NCBI GenBank assembly: GCA_002150815.3
Contig: NDFF03000121.1
Coordinates: 25,599-89,598, forward strand
Direction: 5' to 3'
Origin: Grammothele lineata
Lineage: Eukaryota > Basidiomycota > Agaricomycetes > Polyporales > Polyporaceae
DNA length: 64,000 nt
This document shows, one piece after another, positions 11,202 to 22,153 of this stretch (its first letter is position 1; each line of letters begins with the position of its first letter). The position numbers were made by a program, and so were the translations under genes. The notes beneath the pieces are model-generated. The model was not told the DNA's origin. It did not search any database and saw only the letters and a list, made by a program, of their open reading frames with translations.

Positions 11202-13363
11202 ATGTCGCCCGTCGCACTCGAGCCCCAGACCCCCGCCACACCAGACCTCGCCCTCCCTGCGGACGGCGAGCAGAAGCACATCATCGTCGTCTCAAACCGT
11301 CTCCCTATTACCATCAACAAGGATGCTTCAGGCGAGTACCACTTCAAGATGTCTTCCGGCGGCCTCGTCTCCGCCCTCTCTGGCTGCAAAAAGTCCATGT
11401 CCTTCACATGGATTGGCTGGCCTGGCTTCTTCATTCCCGTCAAGGACAGGCCCATCGTCGACCGCCGCCTCAGGGAGGAGTACTCCTGCCAAGCGGTCTA
11501 CCTCGACGATGACGTCGCCGACCGCCATTACAACGGCTTTTCCAACTCTATTCTCTGGCCCCTCTTCCACTACCACCCCGGAGAGATGAATTTCGAGGAC
11601 GAGAACTGGCTCGCCTACCGCCAGGCCAACATGGCCTTCGCAGAGGCGATCATGACCCAGCTCAAGCCCGGCTCGATGGTCTGGGTCCAGGATTACCATC
11701 TCATGCTGCTCCCCCTGCTCCTCCGAACTCTCATCGACGGCCCCCAGAACGTCGGAGAGCTCACCGCGAACGAGGTCGACCACATCCTCGACGGCGTCGA
11801 CTGCGAGGAAATCTCGCCCCCGAGATACGCCGACATTAAGATTGGTTTCTTCCTGCACACCCCTTTCCCTTCCAGCGAGATCTACAGGTGAGCGCCACGC
11901 TCTTCTTTGCCTTTAGCCGTGCTCTCGACCCTTCTCCGCCATTCCGAGACGTCCGGACGCCCCGTGATTTACCCTGCGCGTCCCATCTTCGCTCCGAATC
12001 CCGACGCTTCTTGGTGCTGCACCTGGTGCTGCCGCGAAGCTGTTCACGTGTCGCCTGTGTGTTCCTGCAGATCCGGAACTTAGCTTACCCTCTCGCAGGA
12101 TCCTCCCCGTCCGTCGCGAGATCCTGCTCGGCATCCTCTACTCGGACCTCATCGGCTTCCACACGTACGACTACGCCCGCCATTTCCTCTCCTCATGCAC
12201 GCGCATCCTCGGCCTCCCGACGATGCCCAACGGCGTCGAGTTCGAGGGCCGTCTCGCGCACGTTGGCACATTCCCCATCGGCATCGACCCCTCATCCTTC
12301 ATCGACAACCTCCAGAAGGAGTCGGTCCAGAAACGCATTGCCTCGCTCGAGCAACGCTTCTCCGGCTGCAAGGTCATCGTGGGGGTCGACCGCCTCGACT
12401 ACATCAAGGGCGTTCCGCAGAAGCTGCACGCGCTCGAGCTCTTCCTGACGCAGCACCCGGAGTGGATCGGGAAGATCGTGCTCGCGCAGCTCGCAGTGCC
12501 ATCACGCCAGGACGTAGAAGAGTACCAGAACCTGCGAGCGACCGTGAACGAGCTCGTGGGTCGTATCAATGGGCGGTTCGGCACGGTCGACTTCATGCCG
12601 ATCCACTTTATGCACAAGAGCTTGCCGTTTGACGAGCTCTGCGCGCTGTACGCCGTCAGCGACATTTGCCTCGTCACGAGTACTCGTGACGGTATGAACT
12701 TGGTACGTCCCAGTTGACATCGAAAGAAGGCACACCGTTTGCTGACGATTTGTCACTCCGTAGGTGTCGTATGAGTACATTGCATGCCAACAGCAACGGC
12801 AAGGCGTCATGATCCTCTCCGAGTTCGCGGGCGCCGCCCAGAGCCTGAACGGCTCGATCGTCGTCAACCCTTGGGACTCACAAGAGGTCGCGGACGCGAT
12901 CTACGAGGCTGTCACCATGGATGCGGAAACGCGGGCCGAGAACCACCGGAAGCTCTTCAAGGTGCGCTTTCCCCTCCTCTCTTCCCCCATTCTATAATCT
13001 TTCCTTTCTCCTTCCGAGCCGGAAAAATGCTGACATTTGCACCTCGTTCTCGTCCTGCAGTACGTCAACAAGTACTCCGCAGCGTTCTGGGGTACCTCCT
13101 TTGTCAAAGAGATGACGCGCATCGAACTGCCCGCCGCGTCCTCCGACTCGCCCTCCGCGCCCTCCGACTCGCCCTCCGCGCCCTCCACCGCGCACGCGAA
13201 CGGCACGAGCGACGGGGTGGCGCACCCGACGGTCGAGGATCTCAAGGCGGGCATGGCGGAGCTCAAGCTCAAGAAGGAGGACGCGCGAGGGAGCGCGCTC
13301 GAGAACGGGCAGGTGCCGATGACCCCGCCCCAGAACGCGCTCGCGCCGCACAACTCGGCGTGA
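11202..13363 (+). CDS. TPS1: Trehalose-6-phosphate synthase (GT20)
   Basis: Makes trehalose-6-phosphate from UDP-glucose and glucose-6-phosphate in the cytosol, the first step of trehalose synthesis. Four exons (11202-11887, 12099-12702, 12764-12961, 13061-13363). Conserved GT20 segments are present in order: VVSNRLP, SSGGLVSAL, WIGWPG, LFHYHPGE, VWVQDYHLMLLP, FLHTPFPSSEIYR, GIDP, VIVGVDRLDYIKG, STRDGMNLVSYEYIACQ and LSEFAGAAQSL. It is a stand-alone synthase: the TPP phosphatase domain of TPS2-type proteins is absent. After the catalytic end (AFWGTSFVKEM) there is a tail of about 75 residues with a tandem SDSPSAP repeat and a lysine-rich helix-like stretch, not part of the enzyme core. The first intron is unusually long here at 211 nt. 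Start chosen as the first ATG after the CT-rich leader. Confidence 0.97.
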
Positions 13364-13920
13364 GCGGCCCGTCCTCCCAGCGTTGAGAGGAGAGGACCTT
13401 CGTTCCTTCCTACGTACCGCCGACGTCGTCCCGAGTGCCGGGTTCTGGGATAGACAGTGACTCGGGCGAAGGGGAGGGGCGAACGTGCGCAGAGCGGACG
13501 TTGGCCGTACCCGCGCCGACCGCGTGTGGGCGGGCGGGCGGCGCCGCTGCTTTTGGCTTGTATATAGATGGGATTTTTCCGTGGCCGCCGGTGTTGTTAT
13601 CATCCGCATATACGCAGGGTTCGAAGATTGGTTGAACGCAAGCACGATCTGTTTGTATTACTGTAGCACTAATGCGAAGCATATAGGATATTTGGGATGA
13701 CGCAGTTCAGCGTTCCGTATTGAGGGCGAGGTAAACAGAATGTGACGCGACTAGTCAGGCTCTGAGGTCTCTCCGCCCCTCGTCTGGTGACGCACACAGC
13801 GACCAATATCGGTTGTTGACGCTGATATCCGTTATGTTCTATGTTCTCGTCCGATGAACCCTTGCGTTTCTTCTGTCATCAAAGGCACAACGCCGGTTCT
13901 CGAAAGAGGTGTTTACGAAG

Positions 13921-14738
13921 CCACGACGAGAGCTCTATTAACCTAGCCTCGTCGCTACATGCAGTCCTATCTACCATCCTAGAGTCCCGGATGACTTCTT
14001 CAGACATCCGAAGTCACTCGACTCCAGGCGGATGTCCTGGGGTATTTGATTTGCTGGGAACACGCTAGTGCAACACACGGTTGACTGGGTTCTGGGACAG
14101 GTCTATATCAGCGAACACCGTTGGCGGCACGGCTGTGGGCGAGAGACGTACCTCCAGTGGTAATTTATCTCGTGTATATATGTATGCGTTTTTTTTTGGG
14201 TGTTTGAGCTCCTTTTGCGAGATTGAAAAAGGAAAGGACTTTGATTCGCACAAAGCGAGGATAATTAATGCGCCAGTCGCTCGGTCTAACCACGAACACT
14301 CACGGTTTATAAAAAGAAATACCACGACAGATTTTTTGTTGTTTGTTGATTTTACGGGTGTTTTGGTTTTCTACATGCCACGAGTAAGCAAACAAAACAC
14401 CTTCACGGCACGAATGGGGAGGGGTACGTACCTCTTAAGGTGACCCATTTCGTGATGTATTTATTTCATTTCTTCAGGCGGGTGGATAGGTCTGAGTATT
14501 TCGCTCTGTGACTGATAGAGGGGCAAGAGAGTGGGGTTAACTACACGAACTCACCGTTCTTTTTTTGCGTTATTGTAATGTGGGTTGTACGACGGCAGCT
14601 CGACTAGCTTGACCTCGCCGTGTACGCATGCAGCCCTAGATGCCGTCCTCAAATCCCGGGTATCTTCTCTAGGTACCCGGTATTGACCAGAAGAGGGTAG
14701 GACTGCATGGGTGACCTGGGGTACTTGATTTGCTGGGG
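13921..14738 (-). repeat. Diverged tandem duplication of an exon-like segment (13921-14059 and 14588-14738)
   Basis: The copies share CCTGGGGTAnTTGATTTGCTGGG at one end (with one variable base) and aligned sequence across ~140 bp. Read on the minus strand they give similar peptides, EEVIRDSRMVDRTACSDEAR in the left copy and REDTRDLRTASRAACVHGEV in the right copy, both continuing into LIEL or LVEL. In minus orientation both begin after a CCCAG acceptor-like site and end before a GT. A related motif, CCCAGAACCCAG, precedes each copy at different distances. This looks like a duplicated exon of an unrecognised gene or decaying gene pair rather than a transposon; I saw no terminal repeats. Confidence 0.45.
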
Positions 14739-15163
14739 TGATAAAAGGGACGGGATAGATTTTAGATTTAACCAGCAACCAAGAACGATTGCCGAAGACG
14801 CACTACTTGCACTCAACGCCGCGGAGCGCTGGACGTCGTTCGGTCAATGCTCCGGGCCCTGGAGCAGTCCTGAGCCGACGAACATGTCCTGGCGGAATGC
14901 GAGCGGTCTGATGGACACGGTGACGTATTGGATTAGTGAGCGACGCGGGCGATATTGAAAGAGAGCACCAAGTATCGTGCGTGCATGCACTCACCGCGTT
15001 GACCGCTGGGTTCTGGGTTACCACTCACTCCTTTGAAAAGAAGGTATGAGAAAAAAATAAGATGGGGGAGGAAGAGAAAGAGAAAGAGGGAGAACTAAAA
15101 GGAAAGGGGAAGGGGAGTAAGGAGTGGGTGTCCATTGGAGAACAGAGAGAGCGGAGGGAGGGG

Positions 15164-15172
15164 TTTATATAT
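15164..15172 (-). promoter_or_regulatory. Candidate minus-strand TATA box
   Basis: On the minus strand this reads ATATATAAA and is followed by about 110 nt of CT-rich sequence, resembling a fungal promoter and leader. It would drive transcription leftwards across the duplicated segments at 14.7 and 14.0 kb. There is no independent support. Confidence 0.3.
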
Positions 15173-15691
15173 GTTGGAGGAAAACCGTGGCTGGCGGACG
15201 GCTGACCGGCCCACCGAGGTTGGAAACTCGCCATAGAGAGGATCGAGACCGGGATGAGGCTGACGGTAACGGACACTGGGCACGATCACTTGCAAGCCTC
15301 TTCACCGTCAGCCCTTCATCTCATTCCTCGGCTCTTTAGGCTTGAGGACCCCGTTGTCGAGCGCCTCTGACCGTGCTCTGTACTGGCGCGGGCCCTGTAC
15401 ACGCCACGACGGGTACTCATGGACTTGCCAGGGCATCGGGCATGCTTATACGCAAAAAGTCGGGAATTCGGTGCTGCTGGCAGCTTGCTAGTGATGTGCG
15501 GGGTGAAGTCACTAAATTCCGCTAATAGGGTAATCGGCGGTTAGGATGCGACGCGGGTAGGAGGCGGACAAGGCTGACAGTGGCCTGAGCGGCGAGAGGT
15601 GGCTATCGAGAGTGCGCCGCCAGGACTCGGAGGTGCACATCGCGGCTCCGGGAAACGCCAAAGAAACGCGACCCGTCACGTCGTGTGACGG

Positions 15692-15697
15692 ACGCGT
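15692..15697 (+). promoter_or_regulatory. MluI cell-cycle box (ACGCGT) upstream of RFC3
   Basis: A perfect ACGCGT lies about 130 bp upstream of the RFC3 start, with a nearby AACGCG half-like site at about 15665. In fungi this element binds MBF-type factors and drives G1/S expression of replication genes, so its position before a clamp-loader gene is meaningful. A palindromic 6-mer can also occur by chance in GC-rich DNA. Confidence 0.5.
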
Positions 15698-15825
15698 CAG
15701 TAGCGCCACTCTCGCGTCCGTCGGCTTAGCGAGTGCCTCGCTCGACCGTGATTCCGCCACGACTCCTTCAGGACTTCGTTCTCGCTTCCTGCTCACCCGC
15801 TCATCCCCTCAGAGGTCTAAACGCA

Positions 15826-17552
15826 ATGTCACTTTGGGTAGACAAAGTAACTCCACTGTCTAAATACTATCTTGTCCCACCGTATCGCCAACGCTTGTTT
15901 AGTACAGGCCACGATCGTTGGATGACCTGCACTATCATGAGGGACTATCTAACCGTCTAAAAGCTCTGGTCAGCGATTTGTTAGTCGTTACTTGTATACT
16001 CTAACGCAATGTGACATGTAGGCTGCATCTGGCGACTTCCCACACATGCTGTTCTATGGTCCCTCGGGCGCGGGTAAGAAGACACGGATAGCGGGAACAT
16101 TGCTCGAGCTCTTTGGCAAGGGTGTCGAAAAGGTGAGCATACTTGGCTCCAACTCACCACAATTTCACGCTTTCGTTTGCTTAATGCCAAGGGGCGATGC
16201 TGTAGCTCAAGATAGACCAGCGGGTATTCCTCACGCCGACGAAGCGCAAGCTGGACGTGAACATCGTCCAGAGTAACTACCACATTGAGATTACGCCGAG
16301 GTGCGCTGCATTTGGTCCCCCCGTGTTGGTTTCGGAGCCGAGATGAACGATCTGCGGACGCTCGATAGCGAGGTCGGCAACTACGACCGGGTGGTCATCC
16401 AGGAGATCCTCAAGGAAATCGCGCAGACGCAGCAGGTGGACCTAAGTGCGAAGCAGCGGTTCAAAGGTGCGTCGCACTCTCCCTTCACTCCTTCCCCCGG
16501 CGTTCACAAGCTCGTCCGTCGTCCTCGCCTGTACAGTGGTCGTAATCCACGAAGCGGACTCGCTCACGCGCGACGCGCAGGCGGCGCTGCGCCGTACGAT
16601 GGAGAAGTACATGTCCAACATGCGCCTCATCCTCTGCGCGAACAGCACGAGCAAACTCATTGCGCCGATCCGTTCCCGTTGTTTGCTCATGCGTGTTGCG
16701 GCACCCAGTGCGACAGAGGTGCGTACATTCTCTGGTCAATCTGCTTTCATATTCGCCCTTTACACGCCTCTCCCTCTCCCTGCCGAATAGACATGGGATG
16801 ATGATGGTGCTTACCGGAGTCTTGCGTGTACAGATGCAAACGGTGCTAGAGCATGTTGCGAAGCGCGAGGGCTTCGACCTCCCCGAAGACACAGGGAAGC
16901 TAATCGCCACAGACGCGAACGGCAACCTGCGCAAAGCCCTCCTCGTCCTCGAGGCCCTCAAAATGCAGAAGTAAGCGAATCCTCTTCGCCCGCCCGCTAT
17001 CTTTCGTCTTCCGCGGATGGGACTAACACCCTCGCGCACAGCCCCGACCTGTCCACGGGCTCGCTGGCGATCGCGAAGCCGGACTGGGAAACGTACTGTC
17101 ACCGCGTCGCGGACATGATCCTGCAGGAGCAGTCGCCCCAGCGGGTGATGGACGTCCGCGCGAAGCTCTACGAGCTCCTCAGCCACTGCATCCCGCCCTC
17201 GGTAGTCCTCAAGGTGCGTGCGCCCCCTCTTCTTCCCTCTCTTCCTCTGCGTGTTCAGTCCATGGAGCTGACGCACCACATGTGTCTAGACGGTCGCGGA
17301 CCGAGTCGTCGAGCAGGTCGACGAGGCGCTCAAGGCGGACATCATGCACTGGGCCGCAATATATGAGGCACGGATGCGCATCGGGAACAAGAAGATCTTC
17401 CACCTCGAGGCTTGGGTCGTCAAAGTTATGAGCCTCTACAAGGTCCGTCTCTTCGCGCGCGCGCACGTGTGCCATGAGCGAGTGGCTGACAGAAGCGTTC
17501 ACGACAGCACTTCTTCTACGGCTTCGACATGGAGGCTGACTTCGACGACTAG
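15826..17552 (+). CDS. RFC3: Replication factor C subunit 3 (yeast Rfc5 orthologue), clamp loader
   Basis: A small subunit of the RFC clamp loader, which opens PCNA and loads it at primer-template junctions in the nucleus; it is also part of the alternative loaders. Ten exons give 359 residues, a normal length for the family. Key segments: [20 protein letters not shown] at the start, Walker [12 protein letters not shown] (the double-lysine form typical of this subunit), [20 protein letters not shown], Walker B-like [35 protein letters not shown], the SRC motif in [10 protein letters not shown], and a C-terminal end [12 protein letters not shown]. The first exon holds only seven codons; its start is fixed by the family-typical MSLWVDKYRP created by splicing. 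Exon ends were checked for phase. Confidence 0.95.
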
Positions 17553-17916
17553 CGATGTAGGGATCGCCTTCTGTCTTCTTTCCTCCGGTTTTCCCGCTGC
17601 ATCCACATTTGGTTGTTCTGTATTTTTAAAGTAGTACCCTGTATTGTAATTTGTGCATAATCCCACCACGCTGGATGCAAGCTTCCCAACGTCCTGAGGT
17701 GTATACACTACATATGAACGATGGATGAGTCACAACCAAGGAAGAAACCCAAGAGGGCGGGTATTAGCGTCCGTAAATTCTGTATCAGCACGTATACAAG
17801 CAGCCGACAATATCCTACACACAGCACCTTCCACCTACTCGCACTTGCATGGTTCTACGGAGCGGGGCCCGCACCGAACGCAAGCTTCCCCGCGACGGGT
17901 GAGCCGTCACGCATTA
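17553..17916. other. Short convergent intergenic region
   Basis: Lies between the 3' ends of RFC3 (+) and the bHLH gene (-). It is AT-richer and contains no ORF that I can support. Confidence 0.5.
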
Positions 17917-19534
17917 TCAGCTTTCGTCGTCGCTGCCCTCGCCCCCGATATCGAGGTCCATGCCCCCGTTCCACTCCCGCTCCCACAGGGGGACACCACT
18001 GGCATCGAGATGGCGAGGGTCGACCGTCGTGGCGGCGTGTCCGAGGGGTAGAACGCCTCGGGCGAGCTCGAGGCGTTGTTGGAGCGCGGTGCGTTGGGCG
18101 ATGAGATCCGTGATATAGTCGATTGCTGTGGGGAGCGAGCCAAGGTCAGCATGAGGTCCGGGTACGAAGAAGAGGGGCGGGTTAGAAGGGAATGGCGTGA
18201 GGCTGACAACAAGTTACACGGAGAGGCTGACAACAAGCTACGCAGGGAGGCTAACAGCAAGCAGCCTAAGGAGGCTGACCAGAGACAAGCCGTGAGGCCG
18301 ACCCCATACCAGCCTCCAAGAGCGGCATATAAGAGCACAAATAACACTTACTCTTCGACAACACCACGTTCTCGCTCCTCGGTCCTGCCCTCCCGTCCGG
18401 CTTCTCCACGCCCTCCCCGCGCCCCTTCTTCTTCTTCCCCTTGGTCTCTCCTCCCCCAGCCCCGCGCGAAGCCTTACCGCTTCGCTCCGCCGAGTCGTCG
18501 CGCGCCTTCGTGGTACGCTCGCGCTCGTCCTCGACGCGGATTGCCTCGCGCAGCGCGGGCACGACCTCACAGAGCGCCTCGTATCCGCGCCGTATGTTCG
18601 CCCGCCGTTTCTGCTCAGACTGGATGTGGTTCGCGCGCTTCTGCGAGGGCGAGAGCAGCGCGCCCTTGCTGTTCCCGCCCCCCGAGCCCCCAGCGCCGCC
18701 GCTTGGGGAGGCACCCGAAGATGACTGGACGACGGCGGGGGTGCTCTTGCTGTGAGAGGGGGGTGGGCGTCTCCTGCTGCCACCGCCACTACTGCTTGGG
18801 GCGGTAGAACCGCTCTGGGGGTCGCCGTTGGAAGCACTGGGGTACGGGCTCGATGATGGGGAGGGCCTGGGGCGTTTGGAGAGACTCGGGTCCGTCGCGG
18901 GTTGCGATGATGATGGCAGGGGCCGCTTGGTCGAAGTCGAGCCCGAGCCAGCGGAGGGCAACGAGGGCGAGGGACGCGCCCCGTTGTCCTGGGGCGACGC
19001 TGAGAGGCCCGAGGTGGCGATTGGGGGAAGGCTGAAGCCGCCCAACGACGAGGTTGGGGAGGGCCCGAGCCCACGCAAAGGAGCAATTTGAAGAGCAAAG
19101 GGGGAGTCTGGGACGAGGGGTGACCGTTGGTCGGGTTGCTGGATTGAGCTCCGTCGTGAAGAAGTGCCGTTGAGACCTTGAGAGAGGTAATTTGCGGGGG
19201 AAGACGAGCGAACGCCGAACTGGAGGGAGGCGGACGATAAGGACGAGCCGCCGTCTGGGGTAGGCAGACTCGGCCAGTAATGGGGGCCGCTGGAGGTGGA
19301 CGGCTGTGGGTGGACGGGGCGTGGTGCTGCGGGTATGGACTTGGAGGCGGGAGGGACATCGAGGGACATCAGGTCCTTGGTGGCCTTGGAGAGGGCCTCC
19401 CTGCCGCGGAGGTGGGGGACGCGGTCAGCGACGCCGGGGTCGACGGAGCCATCTGGGTGGATGGAGGAGTCGAGGTCGACTTGGGAGAGGAAGGAGGAGA
19501 TGTAGACGGACTCTGAGGGGGAGAAGAGAGCCAT
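17917..19534 (-). CDS. bHLH transcription factor, MLX/INO4-like
   Basis: Two exons (18352-19534 and 17917-18125) give 463 residues. The bHLH domain is in the C-terminal third: basic region and helix 1 SQKRANHIQSEQKRRANIRR with GYEALCEVVPALREAI, then an insert rich in charged and glycine residues, then helix 2 ENVVLSKTIDYITDLIAQR completed by splicing, and a leucine-containing helix. The HxxxEQKRR pattern predicts E-box binding and resembles Max-like protein X and yeast Ino4. The N-terminal two thirds are low-complexity, rich in Ser and Pro, with no recognised domain. Start placed at MALFSPSES; an in-frame ATG 36 codons upstream (19642) is possible but its added sequence is glycine-rich and leader-like. 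The loop between the helices is much longer than in animal relatives. Target genes are unknown. Confidence 0.85.
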
Positions 19535-20062
19535 GCTGGGCGATACCCCGCCTCGCACGACGAGGCTTGTGATATTTTCCCCGCCTTCCCCAGACTCGCC
19601 CCCTCGGCATCCCCCGCGCCCCCACAGCCACCCGCGCGACACGTCTCCTTTCGGCCGTCCCAGCCCAGCCAGGCTCAGCCCAGCTCTCTCCTCTCCCTGC
19701 AGAGACCTCGATCGCTCTCTATCGCCCTAGAATCAGCCGCTATCAGCCATCAGCCTCTCCGGCCCCGTTACCCTCCGCAAAGCCCATCCCACATGCCTCT
19801 TGCCTCATGAGCCACTCGGCAGCCGTCCACTGCTCTCTTCGGGCCTCGGCTCCGGGCCCCGGATGCGCTCCTCGTCACTGACACACGCCCACAAGTTCCG
19901 TGCCCTCCATGCCCGTGAACACCGCCCCATTCGCGGTTCTCTATTCGTCCACGAGACCAATCAGACCCGGATACAAATACTGTTACAAGACCTTGACTTC
20001 CTTCGATATCCACCTGATAGCTCACCACATCCTCACCTAGAGAACAACGACACACTCGTGGA
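19535..20062. other. Intergenic between two minus-strand genes
   Basis: Holds the 5' flank of the bHLH gene and the 3' flank of the DUF3669 gene. ORFs are short shadows; nothing else is supported. Confidence 0.5.
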
Positions 20063-21066
20063 CTACACCGAGGAACTTCTAGCCGCCTGACGAGCTTCGA
20101 TGGTTTGCAGGAAACGAGTGGCGCGTGCTCGAAGCTCTGAGGGACAGGATTCGATGTACGTGTCCTTGAAGATGCCGTACATCGGGTTGTTCTGTGTTGG
20201 ACGTGGATAGTACGGATCGTTGGAAAAGAATGCGTCGGCGAGCTCTGAAACATCGCCATGGTGCTTGTCGAATGAACGCATCTATGACTTAGCTTTAACG
20301 GCGGTATGGATAAAAAATACACCATGGAAAAGCGTACCTGATTGAAGTCGATGACATAGAAGCGCACGGTCCCTGCATCCGGGGAACCCGCCATCACGAA
20401 CTCGATATCACGAGCATCGTACCTGGCGATCCATTGGATCCGGGACAGCATCTCGCCCATGCCTGCAGCCACTTCTTCCTTTGGCAAGAGGGCGTTCTGA
20501 CGCTCCTTGTATAGCACATCGTAGCGAGCGACGTCAATAGGGAAGTTGTTCGGGTTGACGAACGCTGATGGGCGTAATTCCTTTCCGAAGTAGAGGCGGC
20601 ACATCAAAGGGGCTACAGCCCCCGAAGCCATCGCCCTCTCCGAGTAGAACTTGGAGCGAACAAGCTCAGCGATGCCGGGTGGAAGAGGTGCGGCACGATC
20701 CATGACATAGCACGCTTGCGGTGGTAGGTTGGCAAAGAAATCGGGTTCGAATGGGCGACGTGGATCGCGACGCCGACTTCTCCCAGGAGATGGAGGGAAG
20801 AAGAGGATGTTCTTGGTAAGAGGATCGTAGAACGCAAGAGCTCGAGGGATTGCGAAGATAGAGTCGGAGTTGCACAGAGTGTATACCGAGTGAAGACTGT
20901 TGAACTCCTTCTCAACCTGGGAGGTGTTGTTTACGAGATGGGCCAGTTTGATGACGATAGAACGACCTGGCGAAGCGAATACGGTGGCGAAGCTGCCAGA
21001 TCCAATACGGACGGGGGTAGTAACTTCCTGGGAGACGGAATCTACAACAGGGGTGGTGTCCGCCAT
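20063..21066 (-). CDS. DUF3669 (kinase-fold-like) protein
   Basis: Two exons (20338-21066, 20063-20281) give 315 residues. The N-terminus has a glycine-rich-loop look-alike IGSGSFATVF followed by SIVIKLA, which places a lysine where kinases bind ATP. Further on are RPSAFVNPNNFPIDVARYDV, RIQWIARYDARDIEFVMAG and FYVIDFNQMRSFDK, the last sitting where a kinase DFG would be. This pattern matches the fungal DUF3669 'zinc finger protein' family, which is common in Agaricomycetes and has no known reaction. No canonical HRD catalytic loop is visible, so protein kinase activity is doubtful. The start ATG is the first in the long exon and lies about 60 nt before the GSGSF loop. Family call is from memory of its motifs. 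Confidence 0.7.
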
Positions 21067-22153
21067 GGATAGACGTCAAAAAACTGAGAGTGGTGGAGAG
21101 GACGAGACTGGTGGTGGTTGAACGTTGAACGACAAGGGACTGCCGTGGTGGCGGAACCTTAACGTTTAACCTTCAGCTTATACTGAAGTATGGTGCGTGT
21201 GGTTCTTGTCCGAGGCACGTCGTGGCGCTCATGGTGTTCTTTGCATTGAATAGTTCACGACAAAGATGAAGTAGGGCGAGACTTCGTGAGTTTTTTCCCC
21301 GTGCGTTCTATCGCCTGCGCGGACTGAATGTATGCGATCGCGGCACAGATGGGCTTCCTCGAGAACCTCGTCAAGGTCTTCCCAAGCCTCGCGACGCGGC
21401 CCTTGTATCTCACCGGGGAGAGCTACGAGGCGGATCGTACTCTCCCTGCGTCGTCCTGGTAGCAGAACAAGATATATATTGATTGCAAACTTCTCGGTAG
21501 GGGCCCGTACCGCCCTAGAGCTGTTTTCGAAATTGGTGTCCGCGCGCGCTTTTCACGAGAAAAACAAAAAAAATTGCCAAAAATCGGGACTATGTCACTT
21601 TTTCCAACTAACGCGCTCATCAGCCGTTCTGGACCCAGGCGTTGTCGCCGTTCGACTCCCGAGTCTCACACGACCAGCCTCCTGTGGCTCCTGCGGACGC
21701 CCGACCGATAGCACTACCACGCCCTCGTGACCGCCAGCATTTGATGACGCCTGCTGCGTCTCTGCGTCACAGGCACTCGGCCCCTCGGTCTTGTACGCGG
21801 CAGCTTGTTCTACCAGCTCGCGCGTTCGGTCTAACGCCTCCTTCGACACCGCAGGATCGACGCCCCTCCTCTACTTCAGCGCCACGGTCCTTTTCCGCCG
21901 CTTCCCCACATGACCCCGCACTTCCGGCGGGACCAGCTGACAATTCGTCATCGTTGATCCTGCAGCCTCCGTCGGATCATGTTTTCCGCCGCTTACCCCT
22001 TCTCGCAAGATAAAGTTGACGTCCGGCCTTGGATCCCACCGGTTCCGATACTGGGTGCAATTGCACTCTTCTCTCAATACACGACTGTACAATGAGGGAA
22101 AGTAACTACAGAAGCGGACGACATTTGTTGAGCGCTTGGCACATCGCCCAGCC
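21067..22153. other. Intergenic with a carboxypeptidase relic
   Basis: Apart from the S10 carboxypeptidase fragment (separate entry) the region shows only short ORFs. An AT-rich tract with A-runs lies at 21530-21610. A minus-strand 84-codon ORF at 21595-21849 is of unknown meaning. Confidence 0.45.
21252..21449 (+). pseudogene. Serine carboxypeptidase (S10) relic
   Basis: Two exon pieces join across an intact 63-nt intron (21286-21348, GTGAG to CACAG) to read DEVGRDF then MGFLENLVKVFPSLATRPLY and LTGESYE. This matches the S10 carboxypeptidase segment that ends in the nucleophile motif GESYAG. A stop (TGA) lies in frame just upstream of the first piece. After GESY a one-base deletion shifts the frame; the next frame then reads GGSYSPC, in the place of AGTYIPY. 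No other part of an S10 enzyme is seen nearby, so this is a truncated, frameshifted remnant. The retained intron shows it came from genomic DNA rather than reverse-transcribed mRNA. Confidence 0.7.

Larger units (their letters stand above)
13364..15825. other. Long intergenic region with a duplicated segment and a possible minus-strand transcript
   Basis: Between TPS1 and RFC3. After the TPS1 3' end the base composition becomes more AT-rich. Two related ~140-150 bp segments lie at 13921-14059 and 14588-14738 (separate entry). A minus-strand TATATAAA at about 15164-15172, followed on that strand by a CT-rich leader and GTGAGT donor-like sites, suggests a transcript running towards 13.9 kb. I cannot build a confident protein from it. 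Confidence 0.45.

Noticed and set aside
16485..17279. 264-codon minus-strand ORF over RFC3
   Set aside because: Shadow of well-supported RFC3 exons on the plus strand.
18238..19359. 373-codon ORF in another minus-strand frame over the bHLH gene
   Set aside because: Proline/arginine-rich shadow; the bHLH motif lies in the other frame.
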